Source: Sphingomonas sp. (GTDB lineage: Bacteria > Pseudomonadota > Alphaproteobacteria > Sphingomonadales > Sphingomonadaceae). From it: a stretch of DNA of 64,000 bases. Position 1 is the first letter of the stretch. Each line of letters opens with the position of its first letter. The notes beneath the pieces were generated by a model that was not told where the DNA came from, did not search any database, and worked only from the letters and a program-made list of their open reading frames with translations. The stretch is from assembly GCF_019635515.1 (NCBI RefSeq), contig NZ_JAHBZI010000002.1, positions 686,001 to 750,000 of the forward strand, in the 5' to 3' direction. Shown here in pieces: positions 49,968 through 60,155 of the stretch. The position numbers and the translations under genes are program-made.

Positions 49968-52900
49968 GCGAGGTCCATCTGCTGAAGAAAGTGATGCACG
50001 GCATCGGGCATGAAGGGCTTTTCGAGCACCGGGCGATCGACGGCCTCAAGGAAGCGCGCCGCGGCGGTGCCGAGCGTGTCGCCGGTGGCGAAGGCCATGC
50101 GGCTTTCGAGATCGGGACGCTCGGCCTTGAGCCAGGCGTGGAGTTGCGGGCCATCGATGCCGGGCATGCGCAGGTCGCTGACGATCAGATCATAGTCGCC
50201 CTTGGCCAGCCGCTTCCGGGCCTCGGCGCCGCCGACCGCGATATCGCAGGCGAAACCTTCGATCGACAGGAAGTCGGCGAGCGATTCGGCGATTTCCCGC
50301 TCGTCGTCGATCACCAGCGCGCGGCGCAGCGGCGCTTCCATTCGCGCCGGGGCAGCCTCGGCCAGCTCGGGTGCGCCCTGCGCGGGGTCGACCGGAAGGG
50401 TCAGGCGGAAATGCGCGCCCCGCTTGGCGGGCAGCAGTTCGAGCTTGCCGCCATGCGCCTCGGCCAGCCCCTGCGAGAAGCTGAGGCCGACACCGGTGCC
50501 CTCGCCCTGCGGTTTGGTGGTGTAGAAGGGTTCGAAGATGCGGCGGCGCATATCGTCGGGAATGCCTGGGCCATTGTCGATCACCTCGAGGATCACCGTG
50601 CCGGCGGTCTCGCCCTCGGCGGTGCGCAGGATCAGCCTGCGGTCGGGCGGGGCGGTGTCGCCCATCGCCTGTTGGGCGTTGACCAGCAGGTTGATGATGA
50701 TCTGGTGGAGCTGATCCGAATCCGCCGAGATGGTCGGCAGCGCCGCGGCCAGCTCGCGCGTCGCGGCGATGCCGTCGGTGCGTAGCCCATATTCGGCCAG
50801 GTCGTAGGCCGCCATCGCCACCGCGTTGAGATCGACCGGCTCGCGCTCGGGGCGCTTCTGGCGGGCCATCGCCAGGAAGGTCTGGACGATGCGCGCGCAG
50901 CGATCGGCGGCCTTGCGGATCTTCTGGGCGCGTTCGGCAAGCTCGCCGCCCTGCGACTGGCGCTCCATCATCACCGCCTGGGCGACGACGATCGACAGCG
51001 GATTGTTGAGCTCATGGCTGACCCCGGCGAGCAGCGATCCGAGCGCGGAGAGCTTCTCGGTCTGGTAGAGCGTCTCGCGCGAGCGGGCCAAAGCGGCCTC
51101 GGCGCGCTTGCGCTCGGTCAGGTCGAGCGTGAAGCCGCCGGTGCGGGCGACGCCGGCGCCGGTGATCGGGAAGACCATCGAGAGGACGTGCCCGTCATTG
51201 CCGAGGATCTCGCCGATCTCGATTTCGGCGCTGGCGACTTCGCCTTGCAGCGCCAGCGCTTCGAGGCGCTTGACCTCGGCGGTGATGCGCGGCGGGAACA
51301 CCTCGTCGGCGTCGGCGCCCTGAACTTCCTCGCGGGCGCGGCCGACGCCGCGCGCGAACTCGGGATTGACGCGGACATAGCGGCCATCGGCGTCCTTGAG
51401 GTGCATCGCCACGGGCGCGTTCTCCAGGAACGCGGATAGCTGCGCCTCGCTTTCGGCCAGCCGCTCTTCCGAATGGGCGCGTTCGAGCACGGCGAGCGTG
51501 CGGTCGGCAAGATCGCGGACAAGATCGACTTCGCCGTCGCTCCAGCGGCGCGGGCTGCTCTGCTGGACCGACAGCACGCCGACGATCTCCCCGCCGCGCA
51601 TCATCGGCAGCGTCAGCACCGCATGGATGTTGAGACTGTCGAACAGCGGCTTGTTGCTCGCGTCGAAGCGCGGATCGGTGGCGGTGTCGTCGACGCGCAC
51701 CGGCAGGCCGCTCGAATGCGCCGCCGCCAGCTTGTCGCCGAGCACGCTCAGCGGATAGCGCTCATGCGTCGCGTTGAGCACGCCCTCGGTCCATTCCTGG
51801 AGCACGCGCAATTCCTGGCCCTGATGGCTGGTCTCGGCGAAATTGGTGCGCATGACGCCGAGATGCTCGCCCAGCGCCGCCAGCGTCTCGCCAAGGATCT
51901 CGCGAGCGTTGGTACGGTCGCGGATGCGGTCGTTCCACGCGATCAGGAACGCCTGGTTGCGCTCGCGCTCCTGCAACGTGGCCTCGGCATGGGCGCGTTC
52001 GAGCACGACCCAGGCGCGCTCGGCAATGTCGCGCATCAGCTGCAATTCGCTCGGCCGCCACTGCCGCGGATTCCTGTCATGAACCGAGAGGATCGAGCGC
52101 ATCTGCCCGTCCCGCACCAGCGGCACGCTGATGAAGGCGCGGATGCTGGTGTCGCGGTAGCGCCTGGCGGCGGCCGCGTCGACGCGGGGATCGTCGATCA
52201 CATCGTCATAGCAGACGAGATCGCCGCTCACCCATTCCTTGTCGACCGACGCGCTGATGCTGCCAAGCGTGATCCTGGCGCCGAGATTGCTGGAGACGCC
52301 GTCGCGCCATTCGCCCTCGACGGTGAAGACGCGGCCTTCGGCGTCGCTTTCCGAATAGGTGGCGCGGGCGATGCCTAGATGGGCACCGAGCCGTTCGAGC
52401 GTGGTGGCGATGATCGCCTGCGGGCTGGTCTCGCGGCGGACCTTGTCGCTCCACGCGATCAGGAACGCCTGATTGCGCTCGCGTTCCTGCAATGCGGTCT
52501 GGACGCGGGCGCGCTCGAGCGCGACCCAGGTACGCTCGGCGATGTCGCGCATCAGCTGGATTTCGCCGTCTCGCCAGCCGCGCGGCGCGCTCTGCTGGAT
52601 CGACAGCGCCGAGCGCATCTGTCCGCCCTGCACCAGCGGCACCGAGATGAATGCGCTGATCTGCGCGCCGAGATAGCGCTCGCTCGCGGCCGTTTCCAGG
52701 CGCGGATCGTGCGCGACATCGTCGTAGCGAATGACTTCGCCGATGGTCCATTCGCGGTCGACCGCCGCGCCGACATTCTCGAGGAAGAAGCTGTTGCCGC
52801 GGATCGAGGAGACCGATGCGTCCCGCCATTCGCCGGTGACGGTGAAGCGCCGGCCGGTGGTGTCGCATTCGGCATAGGTGGTGCGGGTGGCGCCGAGATG

Positions 52901-54460
52901 GTTGCCGAGCCATTCGAGCGTGGTGCCCATGATCGCATCGGGGCAGGTTGCGCCGCGCACCCGGTCACTCCAGTCGATCAGGAACGCCTGATGCCGCTCG
53001 CGCTCGGCCAGCTCGGCCTGGGCACGGGCGCGCTCAAGGCTGACCCAGGTGCGCTCGGCGATATCGCGGAGCAGCTGGATTTCGCTATCGCGCCAGTGCC
53101 GCGCCGCATTGTGCTGGACCGACAATGCCGAGCGGACACGGCCATTTTCGATCAGCGGCACGCTGACGAACGCCTGGATCTGCGCGCCGAGATAGGCGGG
53201 GACGTAATCGGGCTCGACGCGCGGATCGCTGACGACATCGTCGTAGCGGACGATCGCGCCGGCCAGCCATTCGCGCTCGACCGTCTCGCCGACATCGTCG
53301 AGCGAGAATTGGGTGTTGGTGATGCTGTTGACCTGCTCATCGCGCCATTCGCCGAGGATCGAGAAGATCCGCCCGCTCGCATCACTCTCCGAATAAGTGG
53401 CGCGGGTGATGCCAAGATGGCGCCCGAGCCATTCGAGCGTCACCGCCATGATCGCCTGCGGGCTGGTTTCGCCGCGCACCCGGTCGCCCCAGTCGATGAC
53501 GAACGCCTGGTGGCGCTCGCGCTCCTGTAGCTGGGCCTCGGCGCGGGCGCGGGCAAGCGCGGCCCAGACCCGCTCGGCCAGTTCCTCGGCCAGTTCGATC
53601 TCGTCCGCGCTCCAGTGGCGGCTATCGGTATCGAGGACCGCCAGCATCGCCACCGGCTTGCCTTCCTTGACGATCGGCACGTTGATGCTCGAGCGCACGC
53701 CCATGAGATTGGCGGCGCGTTGCACGGGATCGTCGCCGGCGCGGCCGAGCATGCGATTGTCGGCGACGACGCGGCTTTCGCTCCACGAATAGCGCTCGGC
53801 GAGGCTGGTGAACGCCTGGATCAGGCTGAAGCGCGCTGAGGGGTTGGACTGCTCGACCCCGTCGGCGGCGTGGAACGCCTCCAGCGTCTCGGGATCGCCG
53901 CCGACCGTCTCGCCGTAGAGGAAATGCGGGATTTGCATGTGCTCGGCGAGCAGTTTGGCGAGGACGGTGAGGATCGCGGCGGGCTCGGTCAGGTCGCGCG
54001 ACTGATCGTGAAAGGCGCGCAGCACCGCCTGGCGGCGGTCGTGCGCGTGGCGGTCGCTCAGATCGATCTGGACGCCGCACCAACGCGCGATCGCGCCATG
54101 ATCGTCGCGGATCGGCACCGCCTTGCTGAGATAGGGCTTGTAGACCCCGTCGCGCCCGCGCATGCGCAGATGCACCGCCGCCATCTCGCCCTCTGCGCGC
54201 ATCCGGTCCCACAGCGCGATGGCGACCGGCAGATCTTCGGGATGGACGACGCCGCGGGGATCGCCGCGCTCGGCCGAGGTGCCGTCGAACATGTCGTGCC
54301 ATTGCTGATTCGCCCAGATCAGCCGGCCATTGTCGCCGCCGACCCAGCACAGGCCCTGGATGTTCTCGGCGAGATGACGGAACTGCTCCTCGCTCTCGCG
54401 CGGCGTCAGCGCGTCGAGCGACTCTAGTCCGGCAAATGGCTCGCGCGCCCGGTCCCGCAT
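49964..54460 (-). CDS. hybrid sensor histidine kinase with PAS and five GAF domains
   Basis: A 1498-residue soluble kinase with no signal peptide or membrane segment. Order: PAS (~20-140), GAF1 (~145-310), four tandem GAF units of about 173 residues starting near 313, 490, 663 and 833, a second PAS (~1010-1130), HisKA with SHELNNPLS (~1147), HATPase (NAQQAMGD; DNGPGIPD; GTGVGLSF) and a receiver domain with Asp in LIVSDLRMPG (~1425). Each tandem unit begins ERERxQAFLI and ends RDIAERTWVxLERA; units 2-4 are strikingly alike, pointing to recent duplication. The partner LytTR regulator overlaps its stop. Signal unknown. Confidence 0.92.
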   Translation of the reverse strand: MRDRAREPFAGLESLDALTPRESEEQFRHLAENIQGLCWVGGDNGRLIWANQQWHDMFDGTSAERGDPRGVVHPEDLPVAIALWDRMRAEGEMAAVHLRMRGRDGVYKPYLSKAVPIRDDHGAIARWCGVQIDLSDRHAHDRRQAVLRAFHDQSRDLTEPAAILTVLAKLLAEHMQIPHFLYGETVGGDPETLEAFHAADGVEQSNPSARFSLIQAFTSLAERYSWSESRVVADNRMLGRAGDDPVQRAANLMGVRSSINVPIVKEGKPVAMLAVLDTDSRHWSADEIELAEELAERVWAALARARAEAQLQERERHQAFVIDWGDRVRGETSPQAIMAVTLEWLGRHLGITRATYSESDASGRIFSILGEWRDEQVNSITNTQFSLDDVGETVEREWLAGAIVRYDDVVSDPRVEPDYVPAYLGAQIQAFVSVPLIENGRVRSALSVQHNAARHWRDSEIQLLRDIAERTWVSLERARAQAELAERERHQAFLIDWSDRVRGATCPDAIMGTTLEWLGNHLGATRTTYAECDTTGRRFTVTGEWRDASVSSIRGNSFFLENVGAAVDREWTIGEVIRYDDVAHDPRLETAASERYLGAQISAFISVPLVQGGQMRSALSIQQSAPRGWRDGEIQLMRDIAERTWVALERARVQTALQERERNQAFLIAWSDKVRRETSPQAIIATTLERLGAHLGIARATYSESDAEGRVFTVEGEWRDGVSSNLGARITLGSISASVDKEWVSGDLVCYDDVIDDPRVDAAAARRYRDTSIRAFISVPLVRDGQMRSILSVHDRNPRQWRPSELQLMRDIAERAWVVLERAHAEATLQERERNQAFLIAWNDRIRDRTNAREILGETLAALGEHLGVMRTNFAETSHQGQELRVLQEWTEGVLNATHERYPLSVLGDKLAAAHSSGLPVRVDDTATDPRFDASNKPLFDSLNIHAVLTLPMMRGGEIVGVLSVQQSSPRRWSDGEVDLVRDLADRTLAVLERAHSEERLAESEAQLSAFLENAPVAMHLKDADGRYVRVNPEFARGVGRAREEVQGADADEVFPPRITAEVKRLEALALQGEVASAEIEIGEILGNDGHVLSMVFPITGAGVARTGGFTLDLTERKRAEAALARSRETLYQTEKLSALGSLLAGVSHELNNPLSIVVAQAVMMERQSQGGELAERAQKIRKAADRCARIVQTFLAMARQKRPEREPVDLNAVAMAAYDLAEYGLRTDGIAATRELAAALPTISADSDQLHQIIINLLVNAQQAMGDTAPPDRRLILRTAEGETAGTVILEVIDNGPGIPDDMRRRIFEPFYTTKPQGEGTGVGLSFSQGLAEAHGGKLELLPAKRGAHFRLTLPVDPAQGAPELAEAAPARMEAPLRRALVIDDEREIAESLADFLSIEGFACDIAVGGAEARKRLAKGDYDLIVSDLRMPGIDGPQLHAWLKAERPDLESRMAFATGDTLGTAAARFLEAVDRPVLEKPFMPDAVHHFLQQMDLA

Positions 54461-54548
54461 CCGATGGATCCCCTCGCCGCCATTCGTAGCGAAAAGTCGT
54501 TACGCTGCTAAGGGGCGGTTTGTCGGCCCGGTCGCGGCACCCCGCACG

Positions 54549-54577
54549 TTCGTCGCAGTTTCGTCGCATCCGTCGCA
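54549..54577. promoter_or_regulatory. tandem TTCGTCGCA repeats before the kinase gene
   Basis: TTCGTCGCA begins at 54549 and 54560, 11 bp apart, and a third CGTCGCA begins at 54571. They lie in the 128-bp interval between the divergent kinase and LysR-domain genes. On the other strand the motif reads TGCGACGAA, the same word found near the barrel gene. Confidence 0.35.
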
Positions 54578-54588
54578 AGGCGTGACGC

Positions 54589-55281
54589 GTGCCCGCGCGA
54601 ATGCCGCATCCCCTGGTCATGCGCAGCGCAACCGCCGGGTCCGGCACGATTACCGCCGGCACGGGCGAGAAACAGCATGATCTGGCCGTCGGCTGCTTCG
54701 CGTCGATATGCCGCGACCGGCTGGCCGACGAATTGCTCGAATTCTCGCGGGTGTGCCCGAAGGTCGATATCGGCGTGCACGAAATGGGGCGCGGCGCTCT
54801 GCTCGCGTCGCTGCGACGGGGCGATCTGTCGCTGGCGGTGCTGCCGGGCGGCGACGAGCCGGGCACGCGTTCGCAGGAGGTGTGGCACGATCGGGTGATG
54901 GTCGCGGTGCCGCACGGCCACAGGCTCGCCGCCGCCAAGGCCGCGGTGCTTCCGTCCGATCTGCGCGATCAGCCCGTCCTCGTCTCGCGCCAGCAATATG
55001 GCAGCGACATGCACCGCTTCCTCGCGGGGATGATCCTGCCCGCCGGCGCGGCGCTCGACGCCACCATCGTCGATGTCGGGCCGGCGCGGCTGGTCGATCG
55101 GGTCGCGGCGGGCGCGGGGGTGACGCTGATCTGCGAGAGCCATGTCGCGCATCTCGCCGCCGATGTGACCGTGCTGCCCGTCTTCGCCAATGGCGCGCGC
55201 TTCCCGGTGCGCGCCTATTGGACCGATGCCGAGCCCGAATGGCCGCTTTCGGCGCTGATCGGCAGTTTGACGCACCGCTAA
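54589..55281 (+). CDS. orphan LysR-type effector-binding domain
   Basis: A 230-residue protein equivalent to the C-terminal substrate-binding domain of LysR regulators: LAVGCFASICRDRLADELLEFSR, GDLSLAVLPGGD, VMVAVPHGHRLAA and RVAAGAGVTLICESH. The N-terminal helix-turn-helix (about 60-90 residues) is absent and there is no room for it, since the kinase gene starts only 128 bp upstream on the other strand. The start is uncertain (GTG 54589, ATG 54601 or 54619). It could be a relic, or a ligand-binding partner without DNA binding. Confidence 0.7.
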   Translation: MPARMPHPLVMRSATAGSGTITAGTGEKQHDLAVGCFASICRDRLADELLEFSRVCPKVDIGVHEMGRGALLASLRRGDLSLAVLPGGDEPGTRSQEVWHDRVMVAVPHGHRLAAAKAAVLPSDLRDQPVLVSRQQYGSDMHRFLAGMILPAGAALDATIVDVGPARLVDRVAAGAGVTLICESHVAHLAADVTVLPVFANGARFPVRAYWTDAEPEWPLSALIGSLTHR

Positions 55282-55321
55282 CCTCTGGCGCTTGGCTTCG
55301 GTTCGGGGCAACAGGGGCACC

Positions 55322-55915
55322 ATGCAGACCGAAAGCAAGGCCCCCCTTATCGTTGGGCTGGGCGGCACCGTCGCCGTCGCCAGCTCGTCCGAGCGGATCA
55401 CCCGCAAGATCCTCGAGGCGTGCGAGGAGCGCGGCGCGCGCACCCGGCTGTTCGCGGGACCCGAGCTCGATTTCCCGACCTATGGCACCAGCGACGAGCG
55501 CTGCGACAATGCCCGTGAACTCGTCGCGGCGCTGCGCGAGGCGGGCGGGGTGGTGATCGTCTCGCCGGGCTATCACGGCACGATCTCGGGGATGCTCAAG
55601 AACGCGCTCGATTATGTGCAGGACATGGCCAAGGACGAACGGCCCTATTTCGACGGCCGCGCGGTGGGCCTGGCGGCGGTGGCGGCCGGCTGGCAGGCGA
55701 CGGGCAGCACGCTGGCGACGCTCAGGGCCATCGCCCATGCCCTGCGCGGCTGGCCGACGCCGCTGGGCGTGACCATCAATTCGCTCAAGCCGGTCTTTGA
55801 TATGGAGGGTCATTTCGCCGATGCGGCGGTTCGCGGACAGGTTGCGGCGATGGCGGACCAGCTGATGGAGTTCGCCAATATGCGCGCGCTGGCGCGGGAG
55901 CATGCCGGCAAATGA
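55322..55915 (+). CDS. NADPH-dependent FMN reductase family protein
   Basis: A 197-residue flavodoxin-fold protein. It has the nucleotide-binding opening IVGLGGTVAVASSSERIT and the family motif VIVSPGYHGTISGMLKNALDYVQD, which binds FMN and mediates dimer contacts. Related enzymes reduce FMN, quinones or azo dyes. The ATG at 55322 is preferred to upstream non-ATG starts. Its stop overlaps the CoA-ester lyase ATG (ATGA). Confidence 0.88.
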   Translation: MQTESKAPLIVGLGGTVAVASSSERITRKILEACEERGARTRLFAGPELDFPTYGTSDERCDNARELVAALREAGGVVIVSPGYHGTISGMLKNALDYVQDMAKDERPYFDGRAVGLAAVAAGWQATGSTLATLRAIAHALRGWPTPLGVTINSLKPVFDMEGHFADAAVRGQVAAMADQLMEFANMRALAREHAGK

Positions 55916-56739
55916 GGCTGCGCTCGCTGCTGTTCGTACCCGGTGACCGGCCGGAGCGCTTCGCCAAGGCCGAGGCGAGCGGCGCGGACGCGCTGATCCT
56001 CGATCTGGAGGATTCGGTGAGCCCGGAGAAGAAGCCCGAGGCACGCGCGGCGGTGGCGGCATGGCTGGCGGGCGCGCAGGGCACGACCTGCCTGGTGCGG
56101 GTAAACCCGATCGACAGCGAGCATGTCCGCGCCGATCTCGACGCGGCAAAGGGCGCGGACGGGATCGTGCTGCCCAAGGCCGAGGGCGCGGCTTCGGTCA
56201 GGGCGCTGCTGGCGATGGGCGATTGCCCGCCGGTCCTGCCGATCGCCACCGAGACGGCGGCGGCGGTGTTCCAGCTCGGCAGCTATCGCGAGGTCGCGGC
56301 GCATCTGCTCGGGCTGACCTGGGGTGCCGAAGACCTGCCCGCGGCGATCGGCGCGGTATCGTCGCGCGAGGCCGATGGCGGCTATACACCGCCTTATCAG
56401 ATGGTCCGGGCGCTGACCCTGTTCGGGGCGCATGCCGCGGGGGTGGCGCCGATCGAGACGGTCTATCCGGACATCGCCGATGCCGAGGGCCTCGCCGCCT
56501 ATGTCGCGCGCGGCCGCCGCGACGGATTCACCGGCATGATGGCGATCCACCCGGCGCAGGTGGCGGCGATCAACGCCGGGTTTTCGCCGAGCGAGGCGGA
56601 GATCGAGCATGCCCGCGCGATCGTCCAGGCCTTTGCCGACAATCCCGGTGCGGGGGCGCTCAAGCTGGGCGGCAAGATGATCGATCGGCCGCATCTGAAG
56701 CAGGCCGAGGCGCTGTTGGCGCGGGCACCTTGCGGATAA
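55912..56739 (+). CDS. CitE-like CoA ester lyase (HpcH/HpaI family)
   Basis: A 275-residue TIM-barrel enzyme that cleaves or hydrolyses CoA esters such as citramalyl-, malyl- or beta-methylmalyl-CoA. Visible motifs are RSLLFVPGDRPERFAKA, LILDLEDSVSPEKK with the metal-binding acidic residues, VRVNPI, ATETAAAVF, LTWGAEDL and MMAIHPAQV. Stand-alone CitE proteins are not part of citrate lyase. Substrate is unresolved. Co-translated with the FMN reductase. Confidence 0.88.
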   Translation: MRLRSLLFVPGDRPERFAKAEASGADALILDLEDSVSPEKKPEARAAVAAWLAGAQGTTCLVRVNPIDSEHVRADLDAAKGADGIVLPKAEGAASVRALLAMGDCPPVLPIATETAAAVFQLGSYREVAAHLLGLTWGAEDLPAAIGAVSSREADGGYTPPYQMVRALTLFGAHAAGVAPIETVYPDIADAEGLAAYVARGRRDGFTGMMAIHPAQVAAINAGFSPSEAEIEHARAIVQAFADNPGAGALKLGGKMIDRPHLKQAEALLARAPCG

Positions 56740-56752
56740 CTGTTCTACCGCG

Positions 56753-56780
56753 TTGCAGCGTTCCGCGAATCTGCTAGGTA
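56753..56780 (+). promoter_or_regulatory. candidate hisS promoter with very short leader
   Basis: TTGCAG (56753-56758), a 16-nt spacer and TAGGTA (56775-56780) precede the hisS ATG by only 10 nt. No ribosome-binding site is visible between them (CCCCGCCCCA). If used, the mRNA would be leaderless or nearly so. Confidence 0.3.
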
Positions 56781-56790
56781 CCCCGCCCCA

Positions 56791-58011
56791 ATGGCACGTA
56801 TCGAAACGCCCAAGCGGATCCGGGGTACCCAGGACATATTCGGCGAGGAGCAGCGGCGGTTCGCCGCGGTCCTCGACGCATTCGATCGCGTGCGCCGTCT
56901 GTACTGTTTCCAGCGCGTCGAAATCCCGGTGTTCGAGGCGACCGGCGTGTTCGCGCGCTCGATGGGCGAGACCAGCGATGTCGTCTCGAAGGAGATGTAC
57001 ACCTTCGAGGACAAGGGCGGCGACCTGATCACGCTCAGGCCCGAATTCACCGCCGGCATCTGCCGCGCGTTCATCACCGAGGGCTGGCAGCAGCACGCGC
57101 CGATGAAGCTGGTCACTTCGGGGCCGGTGTTCCGCTACGAGCGGCCGCAAAAGGGGCGTTTCCGCCAGTTCCACCAATTGGACGCCGAGATCATCGGCGC
57201 GGCCGAGCCGGCGGCGGACGTCGAATTGCTGGTGCTGGCCGATCAACTGCTGCGCGAGCTGGGGATTGCGGACGGGGTGACGCTGCAGCTCAACACGCTC
57301 GGCGATGCCGAGACGCGCGATGCGTGGCGGGCGGCGCTGGTGGCGCATTTCGAGCAGCATCGCGGCGAACTGTCCGAGGACAGCGTGACGCGGCTCGACA
57401 AGAACCCGCTGCGGATCCTCGATTCGAAGGATCCGCGCGACCGCCCGATCGCCGACAGCGCGCCGGGGATCGACAAGTTTTTGACCGAAGAGGCGGCGGC
57501 CTTCTTCAAGGCGGTGACTGACGGGCTCGACGCGGCGGGGGTCAAGTGGACGCGAAACGACCGGCTGGTGCGCGGACTCGATTACTACCGCCACACCGCG
57601 TTCGAGTTTGTCACCGACCGGCTCGGCGCGCAGGGAACGGTGCTCGCCGGCGGGCGCTATGACGGGCTGATCGGCAATCTGGGCGGGCCGGAGACGGCTG
57701 GCGTGGGTTGGGCGGCTGGGGTTGAGCGGCTGGCGATGTTGATTGCGGAGCCTTCTGTCGAGGCAATGCAGGTCGCCGTGGTCGTGGAGGCGGTTGGTCA
57801 CGAGAATGCGGCAACGGCGCTGCTCGCCGATATTCGCCGCGCCGGGGTGCGTGCCGAATTGTTCGCCGCGGGCAGCCCCAAGAAGCGATACGAGCGCGCG
57901 TTGAAGGCGGGCCCGGCGATGACGGTGTCGTTCCAGGAGCAAACCGTCAGCCCGCGCGTGCTGCGCGCCAATGAGGTCGATGCGGAGCTGGTGACGGGGT
58001 TGATCAAATGA
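56791..58011 (+). CDS. hisS: histidyl-tRNA synthetase
   Basis: Charges tRNA-His. The 406 residues contain class II motif 1 near [19 protein letters not shown], motif 2 ([23 protein letters not shown]), the histidine-binding [14 protein letters not shown] and motif 3 around [15 protein letters not shown]-terminal anticodon-binding domain follows. Normal length. The stop overlaps prfA (ATGA). Confidence 0.96.
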   Translation: MARIETPKRIRGTQDIFGEEQRRFAAVLDAFDRVRRLYCFQRVEIPVFEATGVFARSMGETSDVVSKEMYTFEDKGGDLITLRPEFTAGICRAFITEGWQQHAPMKLVTSGPVFRYERPQKGRFRQFHQLDAEIIGAAEPAADVELLVLADQLLRELGIADGVTLQLNTLGDAETRDAWRAALVAHFEQHRGELSEDSVTRLDKNPLRILDSKDPRDRPIADSAPGIDKFLTEEAAAFFKAVTDGLDAAGVKWTRNDRLVRGLDYYRHTAFEFVTDRLGAQGTVLAGGRYDGLIGNLGGPETAGVGWAAGVERLAMLIAEPSVEAMQVAVVVEAVGHENAATALLADIRRAGVRAELFAAGSPKKRYERALKAGPAMTVSFQEQTVSPRVLRANEVDAELVTGLIK

Positions 58012-59078
58012 ACATCCCCCCCGATCGCATCGCCGCCATCGAAGCGCGCCGCGACGAGTTGCAGGCGCAGATGGCGACCGGCGACCTGCCCGGCGACAAG
58101 TTCGTCGCGGTCTCCAAGGAATATGCCGAGCTGGAGCCGGTCGCCAAGGCGGCGGGCGAGGTGCGGCGGCTGCGCGCCGAGGCGGAATCGCTGCAGGCGA
58201 TGACGCAGGACGGCGATGACGAACTGCGCCAGATGGCGTCCGAGGAGCTGCACGAGAATGCGCTCGCGCTCGAACAGGCCGAGCGGGCGCTGGCGCTGTC
58301 GCTGCTGCCGCGCGATGCCGCTGACGAGCGCGCGGCGATGCTCGAAATCCGCGCCGGCACCGGTGGCGACGAGGCGGCGTTGTTCGCGGGCGACCTGTTC
58401 CGCATGTACCAGAAATATGCCGAATCTCAGGGGTGGAAGGTCGAGCTGATCTCGTCCTCGGCATCGGACGCCGGCGGGTTCAAGGAAGCCATCGCCTCGG
58501 TCGCCGGCAAGGGCGTGTTCGCCAAGCTGAAGTTCGAGAGCGGGGTCCACCGTGTCCAGCGCGTGCCGGCGACCGAGACCCAGGGGCGCATCCATACCTC
58601 GGCGGCGACGGTGGCGGTGCTGCCCGAAGCCGAGGAGGTCGATGTCAGGATCGAGGACAAGGACCTGCGCATCGATATCTATCGCGCGTCGGGCCCGGGC
58701 GGGCAGGGGGTCAACACCACCGACTCCGCCGTGCGCATCACCCATTTGCCGACCGGGCTGGTGGTGATCCAGCAGGACGAGCGATCGCAGCACAAGAACC
58801 GCGCCAAGGCGATGCAGGTGCTGCGCACGCGGCTGTACGAACAGGAGCGCGAGCGGCTGCACAATGAGCGGGCTGGCGCGCGATCGTCGATGGTGGGATC
58901 GGGCGACCGTTCGGAGCGCATCCGCACCTATAATTTCCCGCAGGGGCGTGTGACCGACCACCGCATCAACCTGACGCTGCACCGCCTGCCCGAGATCGTG
59001 GCGGGGGAGATGGACGAGCTGATCGGCGCGCTGGTGGCGCAGGACGAGGCCGACCGGCTGGCGCAGCTGGATTCATGA
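58008..59078 (+). CDS. prfA: peptide chain release factor 1
   Basis: Ends translation at UAA and UAG. The 356 residues include the GGQ loop ([22 protein letters not shown] near residue 233), the tripeptide-anticodon region around [16 protein letters not shown] and [16 protein letters not shown]. Length is normal. Overlaps hisS and prmC by 4 nt each; the methyltransferase that modifies its GGQ glutamine is therefore made from the same message. Confidence 0.97.
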   Translation: MNIPPDRIAAIEARRDELQAQMATGDLPGDKFVAVSKEYAELEPVAKAAGEVRRLRAEAESLQAMTQDGDDELRQMASEELHENALALEQAERALALSLLPRDAADERAAMLEIRAGTGGDEAALFAGDLFRMYQKYAESQGWKVELISSSASDAGGFKEAIASVAGKGVFAKLKFESGVHRVQRVPATETQGRIHTSAATVAVLPEAEEVDVRIEDKDLRIDIYRASGPGGQGVNTTDSAVRITHLPTGLVVIQQDERSQHKNRAKAMQVLRTRLYEQERERLHNERAGARSSMVGSGDRSERIRTYNFPQGRVTDHRINLTLHRLPEIVAGEMDELIGALVAQDEADRLAQLDS

Positions 59079-59887
59079 TCCGCGCGGCGCTCGCTGCCGC
59101 GACCCAGCGTCTTGCCGAAATCAGCGATACCCCTCGTCTCGATGCCGAGCTGCTGATGGCGCACGCGCTGGGAGTGGCGCGCGACGATCTGCTGATGCGG
59201 CATATCGAGGCGTCGGCGCCTGACGGGTTCGAGGCTCTGGTCGCGCGGCGGCTGGCGCACGAGCCGGTGGCCTATATCACCGGCAGCCGCGGCTTCTGGT
59301 CGATCGATCTCGCGGTGGGGCCGGGGGTGCTGATCCCGCGGCCCGACAGCGAGGCGCTGATCGAAGCGGCGATTGCGCATTTCGGTGCGGGCGCGCCGGC
59401 GGCGGTGCTCGATCTCGGCACGGGGCCGGGAACGCTGCTGCTCGCGGCGCTCGACCATTGGCCGGAGGCGCGAGGGCTGGGAGTGGACCGGTCCGCGGTG
59501 GCGCTCGGCTATGCGCGGGACAATGCCGCGCGGCTGGGCATGGCGGATCGCGTGGCGTGGCGGCTCGGCGACTGGGCCGGGGGTATCGAGGAGCGGTTCG
59601 ACCTTATCCTCTGCAATCCGCCCTATATCGGCACCGAGGAGGCGATCGGCGAGGATGTGCGGCGCTTCGAACCGGCGTCGGCACTGTTCGCCGGTGCGGA
59701 CGGGCTCGACGATTATCGCCGCGTCATTCCCCAGCTTCGCGGCCTGCTCGCGCCGGGCGGGTGCGCGGTGCTGGAGATCGGCTGGACCCAGGCCGGGGCG
59801 GTATCGCGACTTGCCCTGGACCAGGGTTTTTCGCTGCGGGTGCGAAACGACCTTGGCGGGCGTCCCAGAGCGGTGCTGCTGACTTGA
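59075..59887 (+). CDS. prmC: release factor glutamine methyltransferase
   Basis: Methylates the Gln of the GGQ motif in release factors. The 270-residue enzyme has an N-terminal helical domain ([16 protein letters not shown]), the SAM-binding [19 protein letters not shown] and the catalytic NPPY ([13 protein letters not shown]). [18 protein letters not shown] and [11 protein letters not shown] are also typical. It ends the hisS-prfA-prmC operon. Confidence 0.95.
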   Translation: MIRAALAAATQRLAEISDTPRLDAELLMAHALGVARDDLLMRHIEASAPDGFEALVARRLAHEPVAYITGSRGFWSIDLAVGPGVLIPRPDSEALIEAAIAHFGAGAPAAVLDLGTGPGTLLLAALDHWPEARGLGVDRSAVALGYARDNAARLGMADRVAWRLGDWAGGIEERFDLILCNPPYIGTEEAIGEDVRRFEPASALFAGADGLDDYRRVIPQLRGLLAPGGCAVLEIGWTQAGAVSRLALDQGFSLRVRNDLGGRPRAVLLT

Positions 59888-60155
59888 ATCTCCCTGTGTA
59901 CAACCCATATTTGTGCTTGGAGTTTGGTGTTGCGCCCGCTAAGACAGCGACGGGGCAGGGTAGCTTTCGCAAACAAAGCCACTGAACGAATGGGCGGCGA
60001 CGCTCAGCTCCACTCCATAGTCATGCGAGCTGCTGCAGTCCGGCAGCCGTGACACGCGGATGCGCCGGGCGAGGCGCCTTCGCACAGGTAAACTGCATCC
60101 GGGACCCGAAATTGGACCGACGGACAGCTTGGTAAGACAGGACAGACAGACCTTG

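Noticed and set aside
55810..58464. Open frame of about 880 codons opposite the CoA lyase, hisS and prfA
   Set aside because: It crosses three conserved genes on the other strand; composition is that of a shadow frame.
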